This document shows, in pieces, positions 19,132-27,967 of a stretch of DNA of 64,000 nucleotides. The notes under the pieces are model-generated. The model was not told the origin of the DNA and did no database searches. It saw only the letters and a list, made by a program, of their open reading frames with translations. The stretch lies in assembly GCA_947491985.1 (NCBI GenBank), contig CANLLR010000003.1, positions 1 through 64,000 on the forward strand, read 5' to 3'. The position numbers and the translations under genes were made by a program. Within the stretch, counting starts at the first letter, position 1. Each line of letters starts with the position of its first letter. This DNA comes from Flavobacteriaceae bacterium (GTDB taxonomy: Bacteria > Bacteroidota > Bacteroidia > Flavobacteriales > Flavobacteriaceae).

Positions 19132-20070
19132 ATGAAACAAACTACCAATTCCATCCTAATGATTCGTCCGGTAGCTTTCCGAATGAACGAACAAACTTCA
19201 GTAAACAATTACTACCAAAAAGTACTCGATGGATTAACACCCGAGTCAGCGAACGAAAAAGCGCAACAAGAGTTTGATACTTTTGTAAACAAACTTAAAA
19301 TGGTTGGAGTGGATGTCACTGTCGTTGATGATACAATTTTACCTGACACACCCGACAGTATTTTTCCAAACAATTGGATTTCTTTTCACGAAAATGGTGA
19401 TGTGGTTTTTTATCCGATGTTTGCCGAAAATCGACGCGCCGAACGCCGAGAAGACATTCTAGATTTATTAGAAGACAAAGGGTTTCAAATGAACGATGGC
19501 ATCATGGATTATACCGAAGCTGAAGAGGATGGCTATTATCTTGAAGGAACCGGAAGTATTGTTCTAGATCGCGAAAACGGAAAAGCCTATTGTGCGCTTT
19601 CACCGCGAGCTGATGAAGAATTGTTTATTGAGTTTTGTGAAGATTTCGACTTGAATCCGATAATTTTTGAAGCATTTCAAACCGTAAATGGCGAACGAAA
19701 ACTAATATATCACACCAATGTTATGATGTGTATTGGCGATACGTTTGCTGTGATTTGTGCCGACTGTATTGACGACAAAAAAGAACGAAAAATGGTCCTG
19801 GATAGCTTGCGTTCAGACGAAAAAGAAATCATTCTAATTACCGAAGATCAAATGAATAATTTTGCCGGAAACATGCTCGAAGTTTTAGGTGCTGACGAAA
19901 GACGTTATTTGGTTATGAGTGCTGCGGCCCATCAAAGTTTGACTAAAAAACAAATCGCACAATTAGAAGAACACATCACTATTTTAAGTTCTAGTTTAGA
20001 CACCATTGAAGCCTGTGGTGGCGGAAGTGCCCGATGCATGATGGCTGAGATTTTCTTACCAAAAGAATAA
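19132..20070 (+). CDS. ctlX: Citrulline utilization hydrolase, CtlX-like
   Basis: It is a second arginine-deiminase-fold enzyme of 312 aa, closely resembling proteins annotated as citrulline utilization hydrolase CtlX. Motifs include the N-terminal MIRPVAFRMNEQT, PDSIFPNNW (Asp near 75), LEGTGS (Glu near 138), the catalytic-histidine block YHTNVMM (His194) and the C-terminal nucleophile region GGSARCMMAE (Cys302). The ATG at 19132 is chosen over an upstream TTG that sits in the hairpin. It shares orientation with the 18144 gene and probably the same pathway. Confidence 0.82.
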   Translation: MKQTTNSILMIRPVAFRMNEQTSVNNYYQKVLDGLTPESANEKAQQEFDTFVNKLKMVGVDVTVVDDTILPDTPDSIFPNNWISFHENGDVVFYPMFAENRRAERREDILDLLEDKGFQMNDGIMDYTEAEEDGYYLEGTGSIVLDRENGKAYCALSPRADEELFIEFCEDFDLNPIIFEAFQTVNGERKLIYHTNVMMCIGDTFAVICADCIDDKKERKMVLDSLRSDEKEIILITEDQMNNFAGNMLEVLGADERRYLVMSAAAHQSLTKKQIAQLEEHITILSSSLDTIEACGGGSARCMMAEIFLPKE

Positions 20071-20076
20071 CACAAA

Positions 20077-20131
20077 TACGAATTAAAAATTACGAATTTA
20101 CAAAATTGTAATTCGTAATTTTTAATTCGTA
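20077..20131. terminator. Bidirectional terminator between ctlX and marC
   Basis: TACGAATTAAAAATTACGAAT (20077-20097, split here by its own repeats) is perfectly complementary to 20111-20131. The central part TTACAA/TTGTAA also pairs. The convergent genes end 7 bases left and 6 bases right of it, so it can stop transcripts from both sides, although it is very AT-rich. Confidence 0.65.
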
Positions 20132-20136
20132 ATTAT

Positions 20137-20760
20137 TTAAATCCCTCTCACTATACTCAAAATCGAACTGATGATGTATTGAATTCCGATAGCAATGGTC
20201 AAAAAACCAATGATTCTTGAAATGGCAACAATACCAGCAGTTCCTAAAATTTTAGCTAAATAATGGGCGCTTCTTAAAATTAAAAATATCAAAAACGCCA
20301 CCGTCAAAATAGCCAAGCACGAAAATATAATCTCTGAAGAAGTCTGATGTTCTTGGTAATACGCAATCAAAAGCGAAATCGAACCCGGTCCAGCCAACAT
20401 CGGCATCGCCAGAGGAGTTAAGGCAATGTCATTCCGACTCTGAATTTCTTCTTCTACTTTTTTATTGATTCCTTTGTTTTTATTGAACTTTCCGTTGAGT
20501 AACGAAAATCCTGAACTCGCAATAATAATTCCGCCCGCAATTCGAAGTGCCGAAATCGTTATTCCAAAAAATCGCAACACATATTGTCCAATAAAAAACG
20601 AAATAATTAATATGATAAACACGTTAACAGCAGTCCAAAGCGACACTCGCGATCGCTCTTTTTTGGTGTAATCTTGAGTTAATCCTACAAAAATAGGTAC
20701 GGTACCAATCGGATTTAAAACCGAAAACAAAGCCGCCAATAAAAAGATAAATACTTCCAT
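20137..20760 (-). CDS. MarC-family integral membrane protein
   Basis: The 207-aa product is hydrophobic, with about six membrane segments. It shows MarC/UPF0056 features: an N-terminal LLAALFSVLNPIGTVPIFVGL, then ALRIAGGIIIASSGFSLL and LTPLAMPMLAGPGSISLLIA. The family's function is unsettled; the old link to multiple antibiotic resistance was not upheld. It is divergent from the CoA-binding gene, with its own promoter. Confidence 0.9.
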   Translation of the reverse strand: MEVFIFLLAALFSVLNPIGTVPIFVGLTQDYTKKERSRVSLWTAVNVFIILIISFFIGQYVLRFFGITISALRIAGGIIIASSGFSLLNGKFNKNKGINKKVEEEIQSRNDIALTPLAMPMLAGPGSISLLIAYYQEHQTSSEIIFSCLAILTVAFLIFLILRSAHYLAKILGTAGIVAISRIIGFLTIAIGIQYIISSILSIVRGI

Positions 20761-20794
20761 TTTTTTGGTGTAAAAGTAGTGCTACACAGTTTGG

Positions 20795-20802
20795 CAAAGT
20801 TA
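20795..20802 (-). promoter_or_regulatory. -7 promoter element of the MarC gene (TAACTTTG)
   Basis: On the minus strand TAACTTTG matches TAnnTTTG and lies 34 bases upstream of the start codon. It is back to back with the plus-strand motif at 20855. Confidence 0.6.
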
Positions 20803-20854
20803 AAATTAAAAACAACGTAAAGTTAAATTCGCATGCAAAAACGACATAATTTCG

Positions 20855-20862
20855 TACTTTTG
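20855..20862 (+). promoter_or_regulatory. -7 promoter element adjoining an ATG (TACTTTTG)
   Basis: TACTTTTG matches TAnnTTTG and its last base is only 4 bases before the ATG at 20867. Transcription would begin at or within a base or two of the start codon, predicting a leaderless mRNA. Confidence 0.6.
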
Positions 20863-20866
20863 GCAG

Positions 20867-21232
20867 ATGAAAAATAAGAAAACGTTAGTACTTGGTGCTT
20901 CCACCAAACCCGAACGATACGCTTTTAAAGCCATAACTATGTTGGTCGACAAAGGCCATTCGGTTTTGGCAATTGGTCAAAATCAAGGCGAAGTAGCCGG
21001 AATAAAAATCAGAACAAAAACAATTCCGCTTACCAATATCGATACCGTAACCTTGTATTTGAACGCATTGCGCCAACGGGATTATTACAATTACATCATC
21101 GAAACCCAACCCAAAAGAGTCATCTTCAATCCCGGAACTGAAAACCCCGAGTTTTATCAACTCTTAAAAAGCAACAACATCAAAGTTGAAGAAGCGTGTA
21201 CCTTGGTGTTATTGACCACCAATCAATATTAG
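20867..21232 (+). CDS. CoA-binding domain protein
   Basis: The 121-aa product is a single Rossmann-like CoA-binding domain. It starts KTLVLGASTKPERYAFKAI, with a nucleotide-binding loop and a conserved ERYA-type segment, and ends with FNPGTENPEF and a VEEACTLVLL strand typical of the YccU-like family. No catalytic domain is attached. The precise role is unknown. It stands alone, divergent from the MarC gene. Confidence 0.85.
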   Translation: MKNKKTLVLGASTKPERYAFKAITMLVDKGHSVLAIGQNQGEVAGIKIRTKTIPLTNIDTVTLYLNALRQRDYYNYIIETQPKRVIFNPGTENPEFYQLLKSNNIKVEEACTLVLLTTNQY

Positions 21233-21266
21233 AAGCAAAAGGCTCGGGCTTTCTTGGTTTTCGTTT

Positions 21267-21328
21267 TCCCGCTTTTGCTACTATCTTTGTTCGTCCCTCA
21301 CAAAGGATAACCGCTCAATCGGGGCTAG
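21267..21328. repeat. Dispersed palindromic intergenic repeat, copy 2
   Basis: It shares with copy 1 (11196-11265) the words CCCGCTTTTG, ATCTTTGTTCG, AAAGGAT and the 13-base CAATCGGGGCTAG. It lies between convergent genes, 35 bases after the CoA-binding protein gene. Confidence 0.6.
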
Positions 21329-21396
21329 CTAAAATTCCATTTTACTTTTTGTAAAAATCCACAAAAATTTTTCAAATCTGTGTTATCCGCGTTTCA

Positions 21397-22893
21397 TTAA
21401 AAACGGGTTTGCTCCGTTGCAGGTTTACTTATCAACAACAATCCCAAAAAGGTAATCAATCCGTTTACGATGATCAATTCGTTGTCAATGACATAATTCC
21501 CAAATAAATCGGCCGAATACCTCACAATAAAAAAGCAAAGTAATGGCGATATAATGCAAATGAATGGCACCAATTTGTCGTGAACCGTTTTCGTTTGTAC
21601 AAACAAACCAAAGCTGTACAATCCTAAAAGCGGTCCATACGTATAACTCGCCACTTTAAAAATCATCGTCACCACCGATTTGTCGTTGAGCGAATTGAAG
21701 ACAATAATTACCAAAAACATCAATAGTGAAAATCCAACATGAACTAAATGACGCGTTCTAACCATATTGGGTTTATTCGCATTTGCGGTTTTGTCCATGC
21801 CTAAAAAGTCAACACAAAACGAAGTCGTTAAAGCCGTCAAAGCCGAATCGGTCGTAGCAAAAGTAGCCGCTGTCAATCCCAATAAAAAAACCACTGCCGG
21901 AACCAAACTCAAATGGTTAAAAGCAACTTCTGGAAACAATAAATCGGTTCGTTTCACATCGCCCACCACTGGAACGGCAATGCCATTTTTCTCAGCGTAC
22001 AAGTACAACAGCGCGCCCACACTTAAAAAAAAGATGTTAATCACCACAAATATTCCCGTAAAAGTGAACATGTTTTTTTGAGCTTCGCCGATGGTTGCGC
22101 AACTCAAATTTTTCTGCATTAAATCTTGATCCAGTCCCACCATGGCTATTGTTACAAAAATTCCGCCCAAAATTTGTTTCAAAACAAAACTGCCTTTTAA
22201 GTAATCTTCATAAAAAAATACCTTCGAATAATTGCTGTTTTTTACCGCTTCAAAAGCTTCAATCGCTCCATAATCTAAACTGTCACAAATAAAATAAATG
22301 GTCAAAAATACCGAAGTCACTAAGAAAAACGTTTGCAAAGTATCAGTAATAATGATGGTTTTTAATCCGCCTCGATACGTGTAGGCAAATATCAATCCAA
22401 GCGAAATTAAAACTGTTGCTGCAAACGGAATGTTATAAAAATCAAACACATAACGTTGCAAAACAATCACCACCAAATACAATCGAAATGCCGAACCAAT
22501 AGTTCTGCTTATCAAGAAAATGGTCGCCGCCGTTTTATAACTTATAGTGCCCAACCGCTGTTCGATGTAACTGTAAATCGAGGTCAAATTCATGCGGTAA
22601 TATAACGGAAGCAACACAGTGGCAATAATCAAAAATCCAATAGCATTTCCCAGCACAAATTGAAAATACCCAAACTGATTTTCGGGCGAACCTACATTAC
22701 CTGGAACCGAAATAAATGTCACGCCAGACAAGGCCGTTCCTATCATTCCGAAAGCTACCAAATACCATTTAGAGTTTTTATTGGCTTTGAAAAAAGCGTC
22801 GTTACTACTGTCTTTTTTACTTACTACATTGGAGATAAAAATCAGCAGTCCGAAATAAATAAGTATTAATAGCAGAATGGTAATTGGAGACAT
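21397..22893 (-). CDS. Sodium:solute symporter (SSS family)
   Basis: The 498-aa membrane protein has about 13 predicted hydrophobic helices. SSS-family features include AFGMIGTALSGVTFISVPG near the N-terminus, the SIYSYIEQRLG segment, GGLKTIIITDTLQTFF and the GLTAATFATTDSALTALTTS helix around the sodium site. The substrate cannot be deduced. The ATG at 22891-22893 is preferred to an upstream TTG, which lies at the promoter. It is convergent with the CoA-binding gene and divergent from recR. Confidence 0.92.
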   Translation of the reverse strand: MSPITILLLILIYFGLLIFISNVVSKKDSSNDAFFKANKNSKWYLVAFGMIGTALSGVTFISVPGNVGSPENQFGYFQFVLGNAIGFLIIATVLLPLYYRMNLTSIYSYIEQRLGTISYKTAATIFLISRTIGSAFRLYLVVIVLQRYVFDFYNIPFAATVLISLGLIFAYTYRGGLKTIIITDTLQTFFLVTSVFLTIYFICDSLDYGAIEAFEAVKNSNYSKVFFYEDYLKGSFVLKQILGGIFVTIAMVGLDQDLMQKNLSCATIGEAQKNMFTFTGIFVVINIFFLSVGALLYLYAEKNGIAVPVVGDVKRTDLLFPEVAFNHLSLVPAVVFLLGLTAATFATTDSALTALTTSFCVDFLGMDKTANANKPNMVRTRHLVHVGFSLLMFLVIIVFNSLNDKSVVTMIFKVASYTYGPLLGLYSFGLFVQTKTVHDKLVPFICIISPLLCFFIVRYSADLFGNYVIDNELIIVNGLITFLGLLLISKPATEQTRF

Positions 22894-22913
22894 AAATATT
22901 TTTTTTTGTTGCG

Positions 22914-22921
22914 CCAAAGTA
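22914..22921 (-). promoter_or_regulatory. Probable promoter of the symporter (TACTTTGG)
   Basis: On the minus strand TACTTTGG is a near match to TAnnTTTG, 20 bases before the chosen ATG. It overlaps the alternative TTG start, which supports the shorter protein. Confidence 0.4.
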
Positions 22922-23011
22922 CAAAAAAAATGGTTATTTGGTTATTTGTTTTTTGGTAATGCTTTAGGAACATAATTTCAAATACACAAATAACCAAAGG
23001 AACAAATTCAC

Positions 23012-23019
23012 TAATTTAG
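23012..23019 (+). promoter_or_regulatory. Near-consensus -7 element of recR (TAATTTAG)
   Basis: TAATTTAG has one mismatch to TAnnTTTG and ends 4 bases before the recR ATG, the same spacing as at 20855-20867. It would also give a leaderless message. Confidence 0.4.
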
Positions 23020-23023
23020 CAAA

Positions 23024-23644
23024 ATGGAATTCTCTTCAAAACTAATAGAAAAAGCGGTCAACGAAATGGCGCAATTACCCGGAATCGGCAAAAGAACCGC
23101 CTTGCGCTTGGTGTTGCATTTGCTAAAACAACCTTCTGAACAAACTCAATTTTTATCGCAGGCACTCACTACAATGCGGGAGGAAGTGAAATTTTGTGCT
23201 AGTTGTCATAATATCTCTGATGTAGATGTATGTGAAATTTGTTCTAATACCTCCAGAAATCACAAAATAATTTGTGTGGTTGAAGACATTCGCGATGTGA
23301 TGGCAATCGAAAATACCAATCAGTTCAGAGGTGTTTATCATGTACTTGGCGGCAAAATATCGCCCATTGATGGTGTAGGACCAAGCCAGTTAAATATAAC
23401 AACTTTAGTAGAAAAAGTAAAATCAAATACTATTGATGAGGTAATTTTTGCGCTGAGCTCAACTATGGAAGGAGATACTACTAATTTTTATGTTTTTAAA
23501 CAGATTAAAGAGTTTAACGTAAAAACATCGACCATTGCACGCGGAATTGCAGTTGGTGATGAACTCGAATATGCCGATGAAGTTACATTGGGAAGAAGTA
23601 TTCTACAAAGGGTTCCGTTTGAAAATTCTATCAAAAATATTTAA
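23024..23644 (+). CDS. recR: Recombination protein RecR
   Basis: RecR works with RecF and RecO to load RecA at gaps. The 206-aa product has the N-terminal helix-hairpin-helix ([17 protein letters not shown]), a four-cysteine zinc finger ([16 protein letters not shown]), a Toprim domain ([15 protein letters not shown]) and a C-terminal Walker-like region. Length is typical. The polysaccharide locus begins 70 bases later. Confidence 0.96.
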   Translation: MEFSSKLIEKAVNEMAQLPGIGKRTALRLVLHLLKQPSEQTQFLSQALTTMREEVKFCASCHNISDVDVCEICSNTSRNHKIICVVEDIRDVMAIENTNQFRGVYHVLGGKISPIDGVGPSQLNITTLVEKVKSNTIDEVIFALSSTMEGDTTNFYVFKQIKEFNVKTSTIARGIAVGDELEYADEVTLGRSILQRVPFENSIKNI

Positions 23645-23665
23645 TGTATTAATAGGTTATTCTTT

Positions 23666-23694
23666 TTGTTTTTTAAATTGAAAAACTATCTTTG
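23666..23694 (+). promoter_or_regulatory. Promoter of the first export module (TTG ... TATCTTTG)
   Basis: TATCTTTG (23687-23694) matches TAnnTTTG, with a TTG at 23666-23668 as -33 element 18 bases upstream. The downstream ATG at 23714 is therefore the likely start, and an upstream alternative at 23666 would lie inside the promoter. Confidence 0.7.
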
Positions 23695-23713
23695 TTTGAA
23701 AAATTTTTTCCGA

Positions 23714-24496
23714 ATGAACAAATATATTATCTATATACTTTTTTTTTCTATTTTTTTATTTAGCTCTTGTGTACCAACAAAAGATTTGATTTATCTACAG
23801 GAAAATAAGGAAGGCACAAAAGAAACTATTAATGAAGTAGTTTCAAAACCCTATCGACTTCAAGTAAATGATGTTATCAGTATTGATATAAAAGCCCTTG
23901 ATTTAAAATTAGTTGAAATTTTTAATGGAGGAACTGGAGAAACATCAAAATCTGCTGAAGCTCTTTACTTTTCAGGTTATACAGTTGATGATCATGGTAA
24001 TATCAGAATGCCAATTTTAGGAGAAATTAATGTGTTGGGATATACTCTAGATGAAGTGCGAAAAGAATTGGAAACCAAATTACTAGCTGATTATTTTAAA
24101 AAAGAAGCCGAAATTTTTGTTAACGTTAAATTAGGTGGGTTTCGGTATACAATAAATGGAGAAGTTGGAAATCCGGGAACAAATGTGCTGTATCAAGAAA
24201 AAGTAAATATTCTGGAAGCCATAGCCAATTCAGGAGATATTACGGTAGTTGGAGATCGAAAAGACATTAAAGTAATCCGTCAATTTCCGCAAGGAATAGA
24301 GACACTGAGTATCGATTTAACAAGTGAAAGCGCTTTAAAATCACCTTGTTTCTATTTGCAACCTAATGATTACGTTTACGTTAAGCCATTGAAGCAAAAA
24401 ACATGGGGAACTGGAAAAACTGGAATTGAATCATTAGGAACTATTATTACCATTTTATCCTTAGCTACTACAACCTTTTTACTTCTTAAGAACTAA
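23714..24496 (+). CDS. Polysaccharide export lipoprotein (Wza/BexD-like), copy 1
   Basis: This outer-membrane export component is 260 aa from the chosen ATG. It has a lipoprotein signal with lipobox LFSSC (Cys19). A poly-export domain follows (YRLQVNDVISIDIKA through VDDHGNIRMPILGEINVLGYTLDEV), then an SLBB-like domain (FRYTINGEVGNPGTNVLYQE). A C-terminal hydrophobic segment (GTIITILSLATTTFLLL) fits the outer-membrane anchor of Wza. It is followed 12 bases later by a Wzc-like kinase, forming an export module. A second such pair is at 58713-61845. Confidence 0.92.
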   Translation: MNKYIIYILFFSIFLFSSCVPTKDLIYLQENKEGTKETINEVVSKPYRLQVNDVISIDIKALDLKLVEIFNGGTGETSKSAEALYFSGYTVDDHGNIRMPILGEINVLGYTLDEVRKELETKLLADYFKKEAEIFVNVKLGGFRYTINGEVGNPGTNVLYQEKVNILEAIANSGDITVVGDRKDIKVIRQFPQGIETLSIDLTSESALKSPCFYLQPNDYVYVKPLKQKTWGTGKTGIESLGTIITILSLATTTFLLLKN

Positions 24497-24508
24497 TACA
24501 CTGCTATA

Positions 24509-26971
24509 ATGTTAGATGCAAAAGATTTCTCTTTTTTTGAAAACCAAAACAGCTTTGATTTTAAAGGATTTTTAATTAAAACAGGTAGTTATTGGCGATG
24601 GTTTCTGTTAGGTCTAATAGTTTGTTTGATTTATGCGCATCAAGTTAATATTAGAAAACAAAAAATTTATTCTTTAGAAACAACCATTGCGATAAAGGAG
24701 CAAGACAATCCATTATTTACCTCCAATACTAGTTTGATTTTTAATTGGGGAGGAACTTCTGATCAAGTTCAATCCATAGCTACAACATTGGCTTCTAGAT
24801 CGCATAACGAAATTGTTGTCGATCGATTACAGTTTTACATCAATTATCTTCAAGAGCAAAAATATTTTACTCAAGATGTATATGGTATATGTCCGTTTGT
24901 AGTCAATATCGATAAGACTAAAAATCAATTAGCAGGAACTCCATTAAACATAACGTTTGTCTCGCCAAGTGAATATACAATTCAAACAAATTTTACTTCA
25001 AGTCCAGTTTCAGCTTATAATTATAGTACAAATACTGTTTCTTCAGTTGATGTTCCAATTGGTGAATTTAAACGAAAGTTTAAAGTAGGCGAGCGCATAA
25101 ACTTGCCTTTTTTAAATTGGAATTTAGAACTTGTAAATGCATTTGAAGGCTACAAAAATTCAAATTATCAAGTGTCTTTCAGCTCTTTCGATGGAACCGT
25201 TTCTAGTTATAAAAATGTTAGAGTAGTAATTGATGATAAAGCAGCTTCGATATTAAAATTATCATTAGAAAGCACTAATAAAGCCAGAATTGTCGATTAT
25301 CTGAATGAAACAGTGAAGACATTAATGAAAAGGCAATTGGATAATAAAAACCTATTTGCTGAAAACACCATTAAATATATCGATACAACTTTAACGATTA
25401 TGGAAAATGAGTTAAAGTCGGCTAACGATCAATTAAAAAACTTTAGTAGAAATAAAAATGTTAATGAAATTGATAGTGGTGGACAAACTTTTCAAAATCA
25501 AATGTTGGATTTGGATGTGAAAAATGATGCCATTAAAAGAAAGCTAAATTATTACTCCATTTTAAATAATTACCTCAGAAATAGTACTGATTATTCCAAA
25601 CTTCCCGCCCCATCTATAGCAGGAATTGAAGATCCAAATATTGTTACAAATGTTGCCAATTTAATTAGTTTGTCAGTGCGAAGGTCAGAAATAGCCTATT
25701 CAGTAAAAGGGGATAAAATGTTTAATTCTATTGATAACGAAATTTCAGCATTAAAAAAAGTAGTACTCGAAAATATCATTGCAGCTAAATCGGCCATCGA
25801 ATTTGAATCCAAACAAATCAATAATAAAATTGGTCAAGCTGAAGTAAAAATTGCTCAACTACCAGATGACAAGCAAGAGTTTTTAAAAATAATGCGTAAA
25901 TATAATTTAAGTGAAAATATTTACCAAGCCTATCTTCAAAAACGAAGTGAAGCACAAATTGTGAAAGCAGCGAATCTCTCAGATATTCAGTTTATTGATC
26001 CTGCCAAAGATATCGGCGGTGGATTAATCGGACCAAAAACGGGGGTTAATTATGTTATTGCTATTTTTATTGGAGTTTTGATTCCGTTATTAATCGTTTT
26101 TTTGATATTTTTTATCAACAATCAAATTCAAAATACAGATGATATTCAGAAACTTACCCAAATTCCTCTAATCGGAGTAGTGGGTTTGAAACACAATGAT
26201 ACCAATCTTTCTGTTTTTGAAAAACCAAAATCGGCACTTTCCGAGTCCTTTCGAGCCATTCGATCTTCACTTCAATTTTTATATAAAAAACAAAGTGTAT
26301 CCGGAACCAAAACACTAATGCTTACTTCGTCTGTTAGTGGAGAAGGAAAGACTTTTTGCTCCATAAATATTGCTACTGTTTTTGCACTTAGTGAGAAAAA
26401 AACAGTTATCGTAGGATTTGATTTGAGAAAGCCAAAAATATTTGACGATTTTAATATTACAAATGAAACCGGTGTAGTAAATTATTTAATTGGACAAAAA
26501 AGTATTGATGATATTATTACAAAAACACATATTCCTTTTTTGGATTTAATTACCTCTGGACCAATTCCTCCTAACCCTTCCGAATTAATTATGGGAGATA
26601 GCATGGTTGAGTTTATGAGTGAATTAAAAAAACGATATGACTATATTATCCTCGATACGCCACCTGTTGGATTGGTTACCGATGCGATTGAATTATCGCA
26701 ATTTGCCGATTTAACGCTTTACATTATGCGTCAAAATTTCACACGCAAAGACATGATTAATTTGTTAAATAATCGTGTCAAAAGAGGCGAATTGGTTAAT
26801 GTAAGTATCATTCTTAACGGTTTCGAAAATAAAGCAAAATATGGTGCAGGTTATGGTTACGGCTATGGTTACGGATACGGTGCCTATTCTAATGGATACC
26901 ATGAAGAAGATAAACCGAAAAATATTTTTGTTAAGTATTTCCACAAATTCACTAAAAATAAATTCAAATAA
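24509..26971 (+). CDS. Wzc-like chain-length determinant/tyrosine kinase, copy 1
   Basis: This 820-aa bacterial tyrosine kinase controls polymer length and export. A membrane helix near the N-terminus (RWFLLGLIVCLIYA) and one near residues 510-535 flank a long periplasmic coiled-coil-rich Wzz-type domain. The cytosolic kinase has Walker A SVSGEGKT (about 607), Walker A' VIVGFDLRKPK and Walker B YIILDTPP (about 711). Residues 780-790 are GY repeats and form the tyrosine-rich autophosphorylation cluster. It pairs with the Wza-like gene upstream. Confidence 0.93.
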   Translation: MLDAKDFSFFENQNSFDFKGFLIKTGSYWRWFLLGLIVCLIYAHQVNIRKQKIYSLETTIAIKEQDNPLFTSNTSLIFNWGGTSDQVQSIATTLASRSHNEIVVDRLQFYINYLQEQKYFTQDVYGICPFVVNIDKTKNQLAGTPLNITFVSPSEYTIQTNFTSSPVSAYNYSTNTVSSVDVPIGEFKRKFKVGERINLPFLNWNLELVNAFEGYKNSNYQVSFSSFDGTVSSYKNVRVVIDDKAASILKLSLESTNKARIVDYLNETVKTLMKRQLDNKNLFAENTIKYIDTTLTIMENELKSANDQLKNFSRNKNVNEIDSGGQTFQNQMLDLDVKNDAIKRKLNYYSILNNYLRNSTDYSKLPAPSIAGIEDPNIVTNVANLISLSVRRSEIAYSVKGDKMFNSIDNEISALKKVVLENIIAAKSAIEFESKQINNKIGQAEVKIAQLPDDKQEFLKIMRKYNLSENIYQAYLQKRSEAQIVKAANLSDIQFIDPAKDIGGGLIGPKTGVNYVIAIFIGVLIPLLIVFLIFFINNQIQNTDDIQKLTQIPLIGVVGLKHNDTNLSVFEKPKSALSESFRAIRSSLQFLYKKQSVSGTKTLMLTSSVSGEGKTFCSINIATVFALSEKKTVIVGFDLRKPKIFDDFNITNETGVVNYLIGQKSIDDIITKTHIPFLDLITSGPIPPNPSELIMGDSMVEFMSELKKRYDYIILDTPPVGLVTDAIELSQFADLTLYIMRQNFTRKDMINLLNNRVKRGELVNVSIILNGFENKAKYGAGYGYGYGYGYGAYSNGYHEEDKPKNIFVKYFHKFTKNKFK
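26849..26878 (+). repeat. GGT-TAY tandem codons in kinase tail, copy 1
   Basis: Five consecutive Gly-Tyr codon pairs encode the tyrosine cluster at the kinase C-terminus. The unit is 6 bases with silent third-base variation, so slippage could change tyrosine number in frame. Confidence 0.8.
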
Positions 26972-26986
26972 CAGCAAATAATTTTG

Positions 26987-27958
26987 ATGAAAAATAAAAT
27001 TCTAATAACGGGTGGTGCTGGATTTATAGGATCAAACCTATGCGAGTATTTTTTGTCAAAAGAATATCAAGTGATTTGTATGGACAATTTTTCGACAGGT
27101 CACAAGCACAATATAGCTCCCTTTTTGACCAACGAAAATTTCAAATTAATAGAAGCTGATATCCGCAATCTAAACGATTGTCATCAAGCATGTCAGGGAG
27201 TCGACTATGTGTTGCACCAAGCTGCTTTAGGATCGGTTCCAAGATCTATTCAAGATCCTATTACAACAAATGAGGTAAATGTTACAGGGTTTTTAAATAT
27301 GCTCACTGCCTCAAGAGATGCTAAAGTAAAACGATTTATTTTTGCTGCAAGCTCATCAACCTATGGCGATTCAGAAGCGTTGCCAAAAGTAGAAGAGGTT
27401 ATCGGAAAACCATTATCACCTTACGCGATTACTAAATACGTTAATGAACTTTATGCTGATATTTTTTCAAAAACGTATGCATTAGAAACCATTGGTTTGC
27501 GTTATTTTAATGTTTTCGGCAGACAACAAGATCCCAACGGAGCCTACGCCGCCGTAATTCCAAAATTTGTCATGCAATTAATGAAACATGAAAGCCCAAT
27601 TATTAACGGCGATGGTAATTACTCTAGAGATTTTACATACATCGATAATGTTATTCAGATGAATGAGTTGGCGATGACAACCAACAATACTTTGGCAATT
27701 AATACTGTTTATAACACCGCTTTTGGAGAAAGCACCACATTGAATCAAATGGTTGGGTGTTTAAAAGAGTACCTTTCCGAATATGATTCCAAAATAAAAA
27801 ATATAAAAATACACTATGGTCCCAATCGCATAGGCGATATTCCACACTCTTTAGCAAGCATTAACAAGGCAAAAGAATTACTTAATTACAATCCCCCATT
27901 TTCTTTTAATGAAGGGTTAAAAGAAGCTGTAAAATGGTATTGGGAAAATTTAAAATAA
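26987..27958 (+). CDS. UDP-N-acetylglucosamine C4-epimerase (WbpP/TviC-like)
   Basis: This extended SDR enzyme of 323 aa has the NAD-binding GGAGFIGSNL at the N-terminus, the catalytic YAITK and the RYFNVFGRQQDPNGAYAAVI block. The latter is typical of the UDP-HexNAc-preferring 4-epimerases WbpP and TviC. The ATG at 26987 is used rather than an in-frame TTG just upstream. Together with the dehydrogenase at 29371 it could supply UDP-GalNAcA. Specificity is inferred from family resemblance and neighbours. Confidence 0.85.
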   Translation: MKNKILITGGAGFIGSNLCEYFLSKEYQVICMDNFSTGHKHNIAPFLTNENFKLIEADIRNLNDCHQACQGVDYVLHQAALGSVPRSIQDPITTNEVNVTGFLNMLTASRDAKVKRFIFAASSSTYGDSEALPKVEEVIGKPLSPYAITKYVNELYADIFSKTYALETIGLRYFNVFGRQQDPNGAYAAVIPKFVMQLMKHESPIINGDGNYSRDFTYIDNVIQMNELAMTTNNTLAINTVYNTAFGESTTLNQMVGCLKEYLSEYDSKIKNIKIHYGPNRIGDIPHSLASINKAKELLNYNPPFSFNEGLKEAVKWYWENLK

Positions 27959-27967
27959 TTTAGACTA

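Noticed and set aside
21767..22081. ORF opposite the symporter gene
   Set aside because: It is antisense to a conserved SSS gene, has a poly-Lys/Thr composition and no start context.
22894..22917. TTG start for the symporter that extends it by 8 residues
   Set aside because: It overlaps the likely -7 element, and the ATG at 22893 opens directly on the first membrane helix.
23666..23713. Upstream ATG of the first export lipoprotein
   Set aside because: It lies before the promoter element and adds 16 residues that would disrupt a clean lipoprotein signal.
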